38,757 bases of DNA, taken from NCBI GenBank assembly GCA_002428265.1, contig DIUR01000005.1, positions 1 to 38,757 of the forward strand, written 5' to 3'. This DNA comes from Bacteriovoracaceae bacterium UBA6153. Lineage in GTDB: Bacteria; Bdellovibrionota; Bacteriovoracia; Bacteriovoracales; Bacteriovoracaceae. Position 1 is the first letter of the stretch. Every line of letters starts with the position of its first letter. The notes beneath the pieces are model-generated. The model searched no databases, had not been told where the DNA came from, and saw nothing but the letters and a program-made list of their open reading frames with translations. Positions 1 through 6,219 of the stretch are shown piece by piece. Made by a program: the position numbers and the translations under genes.

Positions 1-149
1 AAATTTTTCCGGATAAAACTCTTTTAGAGATGGCGCAGACAAAGCCAAAAGATTTAAAAGAGCTTGAAAATATTTTTGGAGTTGGGCCTAAGAAGCTTAA
101 GAAGTTTGGGAAGATTTTTATTGATGCGATTTTGGAGTTTGGTTTGTAA
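1..149 (+). CDS. recQ: RecQ-type helicase, C-terminal HRDC end (partial)
   Basis: The window opens inside a reading frame that runs from base 3 to a TAA at 147-149 and encodes 48 residues. The peptide contains FPDKTLLEMA, KDLKELENIFGVGPKKLKKF and a final FIDAIL. This is the pattern of an HRDC domain at the C-terminus of RecQ DNA helicases, where it helps bind DNA during repair and recombination. The helicase core lies outside the window. RNase D also carries HRDC domains, but the GVG-xx-K-xx-xFG ending is more typical of RecQ. It is probably chromosomal rather than part of the island. Confidence 0.7.
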   Translation, partial: IFPDKTLLEMAQTKPKDLKELENIFGVGPKKLKKFGKIFIDAILEFGL

Positions 150-472
150 AAATTTTGATTTCTAATTTACCATCCAGCCACTATTGTTTTCATTGCGACC
201 AGAAAGGTCTAATGGCTGGCCTCTCGTTGCCAGTGCAACTCTTAAAATCATTTTGTGTTGATTTCATTCAACATTTCAATTCCTACTTTATCAACTTAGG
301 CTCCTGTTAGAACTCTTTTATGGTTGGTTAAGATTTGATAATTATTTTTATAAATCAACGTGCGAAAGGTATTGTAATGAAGGGAAGTTTCTTTCGTTAC
401 TAAGGGAAGATTTTTAAATCTTGAAATTCGCAAAGTTGAATTTTTGGAAATTATTCGTGGTTCCAACACTAC
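150..472. other. Intergenic stretch without a recognisable gene
   Basis: About 320 bases between the RecQ stop and the aldo/keto reductase remnant. I see no convincing ORF, RNA gene or terminator. Its neighbour downstream is a gene fragment, so this may be decayed coding sequence, but no domain can be read from it. Confidence 0.5.
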
Positions 473-715
473 ATTCCATATTTCCCATTGGGCGGATTCT
501 CGCCTCTTCAGTCATCGACATTAAATTCCATTGCAGCTTCAATAAATACCACGCCAATGCAAGTGGCCCTCGCTTGGCTGCTGCAACGATCTCCTAATAT
601 TTTACTAATTCCTGGTACATCATCTGTGAAACACCTTCGTGAAAATCTTAAGGCCAGTGAAGTTGTATTGACTCCGGAAATGATTATTGAACTCAATAAG
701 ATCGGCTCCGTGTAG
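473..715 (+). pseudogene. Aldo/keto reductase, C-terminal remnant
   Basis: The frame encodes the last quarter of an aldo/keto reductase: PLGGFSPLQSS, then MQVALAWLLQRSPNILLIPG, SSVKHLRENL and LTPEMIIELNKIG. In this family the segment forms the last beta strands and the NADP-binding GTSS/HLxEN region. The N-terminal barrel with the catalytic Asp-Tyr-Lys-His is missing, and no start with a ribosome binding site is seen, so I call it a remnant of about 75-80 codons. The end at 715 is an intact TAG. It was probably cut by an old deletion or insertion and has no expected activity. Confidence 0.75.
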
Positions 716-845
716 TTTAAAAAAGATTTTTAGGGGATTTCGGTTGCAGTTGAATCTATCTCAAAAAGACTCAGGTCTGATCAAGTATTGATCTGATGAT
801 GGCTCTACTTACTTCAGCATTCAGTCTCTTGATGACTTCGTAGAG

Positions 846-873
846 AAAGAAGGGGTCCAAGCCCCTTCTTTTT
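846..873. terminator. Bidirectional rho-independent terminator
   Basis: A 10-bp stem (AAAGAAGGGG with CCCCTTCTTT) and a 6-base loop, followed by T residues on the plus strand and preceded by A residues. It lies between the aldo/keto reductase remnant (plus) and the end of the MerR gene (minus), so it can stop transcription from both sides. Confidence 0.75.
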
Positions 874-922
874 CATACATCAAATATACTTGCATTTTGA
901 CTGAATTCTTCAACGAGCGAGT

Positions 923-1285
923 TTACGAAAGCCGATCCTTAAACTCACAAAGTCCCGCAAGGGCTTGATTGACCTCCGACTTCATCATTCGTAAAGACTC
1001 GATCTTCACGTCGATCTCCTCATTCTTTTCTTTGAGTCGTTTCGCCATTTCTTTAGGACTCAGTTTCTTTGAAAACAAAAGTGCCGACAGCTCCTTTATT
1101 TCATTCAGGGTAAATCCCAGTACCTTGGCCCTAACAATCATCTGAATTTGCATCACTCGATCTTCAGGATATTCACGGTAGCCGTTAGTGCCTTTTCTTG
1201 CCTTTGGCAAAACTCCCACTTTCTCATAAAAACGAATGGTCGTACTGCTAACTCCAGTCAACTTGGACAGCTCTCGTATTTGCAC
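923..1285 (-). CDS. MerR-family transcriptional regulator
   Basis: A protein of about 120 aa with the MerR N-terminal winged helix-turn-helix: IRELSKLTGVSSTTIRFYEK, then GYREYPEDRVMQIQMI and LGFTLNEIKEL. A dimerising coiled coil follows (MAKRLKEKNEEIDVKIESLR). The C-terminus has a single Cys (LAGLCEF) and no obvious paired metal-binding cysteines, so the inducer is unknown. A GTG at 1291 would leave no space after AAGGAGG; the GTG at 1285 has a 5-base spacing and is preferred. The gene is divergent from the DUF4442 gene and shares a short intergenic region holding a MerR-type promoter, so it probably controls that pair and perhaps itself. MerR proteins activate by untwisting promoters with long spacers. 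Confidence 0.85.
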   Translation of the reverse strand: MQIRELSKLTGVSSTTIRFYEKVGVLPKARKGTNGYREYPEDRVMQIQMIVRAKVLGFTLNEIKELSALLFSKKLSPKEMAKRLKEKNEEIDVKIESLRMMKSEVNQALAGLCEFKDRLS

Positions 1286-1295
1286 AAGCACCTCC

Positions 1296-1327
1296 TTGAC
1301 ATTAGAGTATACTCTAAGGTTTATACT
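1296..1327 (+). promoter_or_regulatory. MerR-type promoter/operator
   Basis: A perfect -35 box (TTGACA, 1296-1301) and a -10 box (TATACT, 1322-1327, or TTATAC one base earlier) are 19-20 bp apart. That is longer than the usual 17 and typical of MerR-activated promoters. The perfect 16-bp palindrome TTAGAGTATACTCTAA (1302-1317) fills the spacer. It reads towards the DUF4442 gene at 1356 and sits just upstream of the divergent regulator gene. Confidence 0.85.
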
Positions 1328-1355
1328 TTTACGAGACTACTGCCTTGGAGGAAAG

Positions 1356-1850
1356 ATGGTCATCAAATTTCTTCGCGCTATTGCCGAGCGCACTCCCCCA
1401 TTTGTTATGAGGCTCTTCTTCAATATGTACCCACCGTATCTAGGTGCAGGAATTAAGGTTGAGGAGATTTCCGCAGATCGCAGGTATCTAAGGGTCGCGC
1501 TCAAACTCCGTTTCTACAACCGTAACTATGTTGGGACTCAATTTGGTGGCTCCATTTATTCAATGACCGATCCTCATTTTATGTTTCTGCTGATGAACAA
1601 TCTCGGATCGGAATACGTCGTTTGGGACAAGGCCGCCAAGATTGATTTTGTCAACCCTGGGAAGACTCATTTGATCGCTGAATTTCGCATTGACGATAAG
1701 ATTTTGGATACAGTTCAAGAGAAAACTCAAACAGGTGACAAATACGTTTTCGATTTGCCCGCAACCGTTCGTGACCTGAATGGCGATGTGATCGCAGAGA
1801 TTTCAAAAACACTTTACGTTCGTAAGAAACACAAGAAGAGTAGCAAATGA
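1356..1850 (+). CDS. DUF4442 hotdog-fold thioesterase-like protein
   Basis: A 164-aa protein. The start is the ATG at 1356 behind GGAGGAAAG; a longer frame back to 1236 would run through the MerR promoter and is rejected. The centre (VALKLRFYNRNYVGTQFGGS, then MTDPHFMFLLMNNLG and KAAKIDFVNPGKTHLIAEF) matches the DUF4442 family, which has the hotdog fold of acyl-CoA thioesterases; the substrate is unknown. The ATG of the next gene overlaps its stop (ATGA), so the two are translationally coupled. Expression is probably set by the divergent MerR protein through the 19-20-bp-spaced promoter. Confidence 0.8.
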   Translation: MVIKFLRAIAERTPPFVMRLFFNMYPPYLGAGIKVEEISADRRYLRVALKLRFYNRNYVGTQFGGSIYSMTDPHFMFLLMNNLGSEYVVWDKAAKIDFVNPGKTHLIAEFRIDDKILDTVQEKTQTGDKYVFDLPATVRDLNGDVIAEISKTLYVRKKHKKSSK

Positions 1851-2236
1851 TCTCATGGGCTAAAGAGAACCGAACTTTGATATTTCTGGTATTTCTAACG
1901 GCTCTATCGTCCGTCGCACATTACGTCCATAATATTGTCCACTTTGAGCATTACCCAGAACCCGATTGGCTGAATCCTCAAATTGTTGATTTTTTTTGGT
2001 TTATTATGACACCATTTGCGATTTTAGGTTTGTACTTCAATAAAAAACGGATGCCCAGAAGTGCGTTTTCTGCTCTTACTATTTACTCCCTGATGAATAT
2101 GCTCACCTTGCTTCACTATGCTTGCGATGCGAAGGTGCCGATCACCTTTACCATCCATTTTTTCATTTGGTTTGAAGCCGTATGTGCCGCCATCTTACTA
2201 TTTTATATCGGAAGGAAATACGGAAGAGTCATCTAA
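1847..2236 (+). CDS. Small four-helix membrane protein, function unknown
   Basis: A 129-aa protein with four hydrophobic segments, at roughly residues 10-28, 47-63, 75-92 and 102-122 (for example LIFLVFLTALSSVAHYVHN and FIWFEAVCAAILLFYIG). Several histidines lie in or near the first helix and loop (AHYVHNIVHFEHY), which could suggest metal or cofactor contact, but no family is recognised. It overlaps the DUF4442 gene by 4 bases and so belongs to the MerR-controlled operon. The stop is followed by non-coding sequence. Confidence 0.7.
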   Translation: MISWAKENRTLIFLVFLTALSSVAHYVHNIVHFEHYPEPDWLNPQIVDFFWFIMTPFAILGLYFNKKRMPRSAFSALTIYSLMNMLTLLHYACDAKVPITFTIHFFIWFEAVCAAILLFYIGRKYGRVI

Positions 2237-2320
2237 ACTCGCCATCCTGCTTCACTATCCTCATGATCACGCTGGCGAAAATTTTAGGGTGAAACTCCAG
2301 TTTTCTTCTTAACCGAGCAC

Positions 2321-2458
2321 ATGGAGAGTGTGAGAGATCGGATCCGTCAGGACATCATGAGCAGTCTTTACGCGGTTCACATGGAAGCTCATCTAAAAGA
2401 ACAAAAAGAGAAGACAGGTGTTCGACTCTCGTCACCATCTGACGTGACCAATGGATAG
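2321..2458 (+). other. Possible 45-codon ORF or gene remnant
   Basis: An ATG-to-TAG frame of 45 codons (starting MESVRDRIRQD, charged and helix-like) that is not preceded by a clear ribosome binding site. I recognise no family. It sits at the junction between chromosome and island, where gene fragments are common. It could be a fragment or chance; low confidence. Confidence 0.2.
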
Positions 2459-2504
2459 ACGAACACCTTCTACAAAAATAAAGTTGAATGATTTTAAACG
2501 ATTA

Positions 2505-2529
2505 CGAACCACTCAAATCGAGTGGTTCG
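2505..2529 (+). terminator. Perfect hairpin at the island edge, possible terminator
   Basis: A 10-bp perfect stem (CGAACCACTC with GAGTGGTTCG) and a 5-base loop. It is followed by CTTAAAAAAAT rather than a clean T run, so terminator activity on the plus strand is uncertain. It lies 10 bases before the tRNA-like attachment candidate. Confidence 0.45.
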
Positions 2530-2539
2530 CTTAAAAAAA

Positions 2540-2554
2540 TGGTGGAGGTGGTGA
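2540..2554 (-). other. Candidate attachment site (tRNA 3'-end-like)
   Basis: On the minus strand the sequence reads TCACCACCTCCACCA. This looks like the 3' end of a tRNA: part of the T stem, a 7-base acceptor strand, discriminator A and CCA. The tRNA does not continue on either side, as expected for the distal att copy left when an element integrates into a tRNA 3' end. The intact tRNA should then be at the other end of the island, beyond the window. The position fits: chromosomal genes on the left, island genes on the right. Confidence 0.35.
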
Positions 2555-2675
2555 AGGAAGCCTATCTATTTAAATATTAGACTTTCATATTAGCCACACA
2601 CTACAAATAACTACAATCTTTTCAATTCCCCACTTTTCAAACAGAAAGTTCAAGCAAATCATCAATTCCGTTCAT

Positions 2676-3512
2676 TTAAAGCCTTGCTAGCCTAGTTTTA
2701 TAAGTTGAAATAAACGTTTTACTATCTTGAGTAATTCCATGAATATCTTCGACACCAGCTGAAATACGATCTTGCTTGAACATAAAATAACGCTGAGTCC
2801 ATTTGTGCTTTTTGTAAATGTCTGGCTTTTCATGAAAGGCTTTCTCTAAACAATCAATAGAGCTTAAAAAAAGTGAATGTTCTTCTTGTTCGCCTAAAAA
2901 TCCATTGAAATAATCTACAAAAATCAAATCATCAGAAAATTTTGTATCTATTAGAGGATAATGTTCGTTAAGATAAAACAATTTCTGTCCTTGCCAATTA
3001 TCAAACTGAATATCATTAACTTTTGAGACTAAATCCTGGCTTCCATTAAAAAATTTGAGCAATCGAGTATCTAATATAACTCTTGGATAGATAGCATCAG
3101 TACTCTCTAATAGATATGAATCAATTAGAGCGGGACCAACTAAATTATCTAAATCTCTTATTAATTCTCCAAAACATATTGCTCCTCTCGTCCAGATACC
3201 TTTTGAACATAGATAAGATTGTAAAAATCCGACTGCTACTGCCATGTGAGCTAATGAATTTACCATATCTGTCGATTCACACGGAATAGAAAAAAAGAAG
3301 GTATCACTTATTATTTTTATATCTAACTTTATATTAGATTTGCCTTTAACACTCTTTATCTGCTTAGCTTTTATCGTAGCATCAATTAAATATTCGTTTA
3401 AAAACTCTATTTGCTTAATCTTATTTCCCTTAAGTCCCATGATTATATTTTTAAAACCAAGAACATCTACATAGGCAACTAAGTGATTTTTAAAATGTAA
3501 ACTTTCATTCAT
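2676..3512 (-). CDS. Nucleotidyl-cyclase-fold-like protein at the end of the defence operon
   Basis: A 278-aa soluble protein. The start (LVAYVDVLGFKNIIMG, residues 11-26), IISDTFFFSIP (around 68-78) and RGAICFGELI (around 110-119), followed by VGPALIDSYLLES and YPRVILD, follow the spacing of class III nucleotidyl cyclase domains. There two Asp residues (here YVD and ISD) hold metal and an RG-xx-xG turn follows. This is a fold-level resemblance by eye, not a firm assignment; activity is unproven. It lies 66 bases after the DUF262 gene on the same strand and is probably the last gene of the defence operon. If active it could make a signalling nucleotide, but no obvious nucleotide-triggered effector is adjacent except the DUF262 protein. 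Confidence 0.45.
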   Translation of the reverse strand: MNESLHFKNHLVAYVDVLGFKNIIMGLKGNKIKQIEFLNEYLIDATIKAKQIKSVKGKSNIKLDIKIISDTFFFSIPCESTDMVNSLAHMAVAVGFLQSYLCSKGIWTRGAICFGELIRDLDNLVGPALIDSYLLESTDAIYPRVILDTRLLKFFNGSQDLVSKVNDIQFDNWQGQKLFYLNEHYPLIDTKFSDDLIFVDYFNGFLGEQEEHSLFLSSIDCLEKAFHEKPDIYKKHKWTQRYFMFKQDRISAGVEDIHGITQDSKTFISTYKTRLARL

Positions 3513-3578
3513 AAAAAACCCTATTTAAATTAATAAGAAAAATATACCAACTCGTCCTTTAAAATACCGGAGACCTTT

Positions 3579-5726
3579 TTAGTTATCTTGCCGCTGAAGA
3601 GTCCCTTTAATAAACTCAACTAAATCTTTTCGAATCAACTCTTCTCTCTTTTTCAATAACTGAACAATCGTTGTAAGTTGAACATCCGTAGGTTCAGTCA
3701 GTTCAGAATTAAGCAACAAAGCAGCTTCCCAGTCAGAACGCTGAGTAATGCCCGTTTTGAATTCATGCACATTTTGCAGCAAGTTCCACATAGGTTTTTT
3801 ACTCTTAATAATGTTAAATGACTTTTCTAAAAGAGAGCAATTGCCAATGCAATTAATAAACTCCCTTGCACTTACCTCTGTTTCGAATCCATCCGGCGCA
3901 AGTTGACTTTTTTCTTCGTCAGATCCGGTAAAATTATTACGCTTATTTTCCATATGCGTATTAATAAATTCCTCCCACCATTTATCTGCTATCGTGTGAT
4001 CAACCTCGTGCTTAACTTTGCTTTTCCCTATTCTCATTTGGATACTCGAATGCTTCCAGCGATCCGCATTTAATCTATGCCAAATCCATAACAAGTTTCG
4101 ATATTCACGTACGTTACCTCTTTTTTTAACTTGTATAGTGTTAACGTGATCAATCGCTTTTGATGAAACACGTCCCAAAAGTTCATCTTTCCCCTTATTG
4201 GCAGGATCAAAAAAGTTCTTATCGTCACTGACAGATAAACCTTCTGACATCAAGTTTAAATCTTTAGCGAATGTTTGAAAGTGTAAAACTGCACCCTCGG
4301 CCCAAACATTCGCCCATTGTGATCCAAATATCCATCTGTCCAAAAAGCTGGAAGTTATTTCTTCGAATTTTTTATTAACTGCATCTTTCTCGATTACTTG
4401 TGCTTTTTTCTCTTCCATCTTCTTCAGGGTCAAGTGATACCAAGTTATGAAAACAATAACGGCATTAAATGAAGATTGTGACTCAAGTTGTCTCTCCTTC
4501 ATAACATTTGCAGCTAATTCTATGTGTGGTTTCAACACCAACCATGAGGTCGCAAGTGACGAAGCCATTGATCTAATAATGGCTCCCTTTAGAAGATCTT
4601 TAGAATCCAACAAATTACCTTGATTGTATTCGACAGCCCAAATAAATGAGATGAGTCTTACGATTTCATCCATCTCAACTTCAAATCCACTATCTTTAAA
4701 ATATTCTTTAATTTCGTCTAAGCATTCACCGGCAGATTTATTATCAGTTAATTTTTGCTCCCACCCTACTTTGAGCCAAGCAAGTGTGATCTCTTCTCTA
4801 CTTAATGTCCGCCCAGCAGAATTGAGTCTGGTAAAAATATTTACGATAGCGTCACTGTAGTCATCTCTAGTCCAGTGATTGGAAACTTCAAAAGACTCAA
4901 TCTTTAAGGAATGAATAATACAATTCATTTTCACATCTTCAACCAACTTCATAAACTGAGAAAGTGGCTTTAAATACAAATCAGGTTCCGAAACTTCATA
5001 TAGTTTAAGAACTGGTACAAGAATTTCACTATATTCTTCCTGCGAAAAACCTTTTTGGACTAATTCCCATAAACGCGACAAGCGAATGAATCTCCCTGGA
5101 AATTTGGCGACAGATTCAATAGGATAAACGTAATTAGTTGCACGATTCCCCGATAGACCGTTTGTGCTATCCGTGATCACCCATTTAAGAATTTTTGAAA
5201 TATCAATTTTATTAACTCTATTATTTTTAAATTTAACTTCATTGATAAAATCTTCCAAATCAAGACACAACGATCCTTTGGACCAATGTTCTGAAGATTT
5301 TACTTTTCTATCCTGAACATCAAGCGCCCAATCGGAGTCATGCAAACGAAAACCCCACTGGTCTCCACCTAATGCCAGAATTAAGCTTTGAAGTCTTTGC
5401 TGTCCATCTAAAATCATATGATACGTGGCCGGCTGACCTATTGATGAAGCTTTCGAACTTGTAGTTTCATCTACTCTATCTATCACCTGCCAAAAGGGTC
5501 GATGAGGAATTCCCTGATCAACAAGAAAGCAATCAGGTTTTACTTCCCATAATAGAAGAGTTCCAAAAGGCCATCCACGAAACAAGGAGTCTACTAACAA
5601 AATAACCTGGCGTGGTGACCAGACATATGGTCTTTGAAGATCTGGGATAACATAAGAGGCGTTCACTGTAGAACTCTTAATAATCTCTGCTAATGTCTTG
5701 TTGTCTGATTGATATCTGATGCTCAT
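3579..5726 (-). CDS. DUF262 / HNH (DUF1524-like) protein, GmrSD/BrxU-type nuclease candidate
   Basis: A 715-aa protein. The DUF262 domain is clear: IPDLQRPYVWSPRQV (residues 27-41), DSLFRGWPFGTLLLW (46-60) and the ParB-like nucleotidase motif LDGQQRLQSL (106-115). A central FTRLNSAGRTLSREEI is also typical of DUF262 proteins. Near residues 570-580 is KHEVDHTIADKWW, a His-x-x-Asp-His arrangement like the HNH/DUF1524 nuclease half. Proteins with this layout (GmrSD, BrxU) hydrolyse NTPs and cut DNA with modified bases. It follows the ASCH gene by 19 bases, so it probably acts with it as the modification-sensing arm of the operon. Target and modification are unknown. Confidence 0.75.
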   Translation of the reverse strand: MSIRYQSDNKTLAEIIKSSTVNASYVIPDLQRPYVWSPRQVILLVDSLFRGWPFGTLLLWEVKPDCFLVDQGIPHRPFWQVIDRVDETTSSKASSIGQPATYHMILDGQQRLQSLILALGGDQWGFRLHDSDWALDVQDRKVKSSEHWSKGSLCLDLEDFINEVKFKNNRVNKIDISKILKWVITDSTNGLSGNRATNYVYPIESVAKFPGRFIRLSRLWELVQKGFSQEEYSEILVPVLKLYEVSEPDLYLKPLSQFMKLVEDVKMNCIIHSLKIESFEVSNHWTRDDYSDAIVNIFTRLNSAGRTLSREEITLAWLKVGWEQKLTDNKSAGECLDEIKEYFKDSGFEVEMDEIVRLISFIWAVEYNQGNLLDSKDLLKGAIIRSMASSLATSWLVLKPHIELAANVMKERQLESQSSFNAVIVFITWYHLTLKKMEEKKAQVIEKDAVNKKFEEITSSFLDRWIFGSQWANVWAEGAVLHFQTFAKDLNLMSEGLSVSDDKNFFDPANKGKDELLGRVSSKAIDHVNTIQVKKRGNVREYRNLLWIWHRLNADRWKHSSIQMRIGKSKVKHEVDHTIADKWWEEFINTHMENKRNNFTGSDEEKSQLAPDGFETEVSAREFINCIGNCSLLEKSFNIIKSKKPMWNLLQNVHEFKTGITQRSDWEAALLLNSELTEPTDVQLTTIVQLLKKREELIRKDLVEFIKGTLQRQDN

Positions 5727-5745
5727 GTGCCCTCAATTTAAAAAG

Positions 5746-6219
5746 CTACCATTCTATAAACTTAGCTATACGACTTGCTGGCAGTTGTTTCAAAGCTTCT
5801 TCAAGTTCTTTGCCTTTTAAAAACCAAAACTTCACGGCACCATTCGGTGGTTTTACAAGAACTGGTTTTTTCAGCATCGTAATATTTTCCAAAATCAAAC
5901 CAAAGCTGTTTGGTTGCCACCATTTTTTATATTTGGAAGGAACGTTTTTCTGATTAGGCTGTAAAACATCAACTACGTCTGCGAAACCAAGAATTGCACC
6001 TTTTGTTAATTCGTCAAAATCAAGTTGCACATCATACATTTCATCACAGGCTTCGAAGCGACCTTTCACGTAACTGCTTGAGGCATATATGGCAATCGTT
6101 CCACGTTTATTTATATTTCTGCTATTATTTTCAACATTCTTACCATACTCAAATATGCAAGTGGCCCATGGCTGAGCGATACAAAGAGCGCTCATTTGGG
6201 TGATCTTTTCTGCCTTCAT
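5746..6219 (-). CDS. ASCH-domain protein
   Basis: A 157-aa protein. CIAQPWATCIFEYGKNVEN (residues 13-31) followed by NSRNINKRGTIAIYASS and GAILGFADVVDVL is the signature of the ASCH domain, a PUA-like fold that binds RNA or modified nucleobases (the G-K-x-x-E pocket is present). A C-terminal basic segment (KPPNGAVKFWFLKGKELEE) completes it. The start codon follows the helicase stop with no gap (TAA then ATG), so it is co-translated. Next to a DUF262-HNH gene, an ASCH protein would be a plausible reader of modified bases that directs cleavage; that role is inference. Confidence 0.75.
   Translation of the reverse strand: MKAEKITQMSALCIAQPWATCIFEYGKNVENNSRNINKRGTIAIYASSSYVKGRFEACDEMYDVQLDFDELTKGAILGFADVVDVLQPNQKNVPSKYKKWWQPNSFGLILENITMLKKPVLVKPPNGAVKFWFLKGKELEEALKQLPASRIAKFIEW

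Noticed and set aside
2118..2312. Open frame over the end of the membrane-protein gene
   Set aside because: Shadow frame of 1847-2236; no ribosome binding site and low-complexity peptide.
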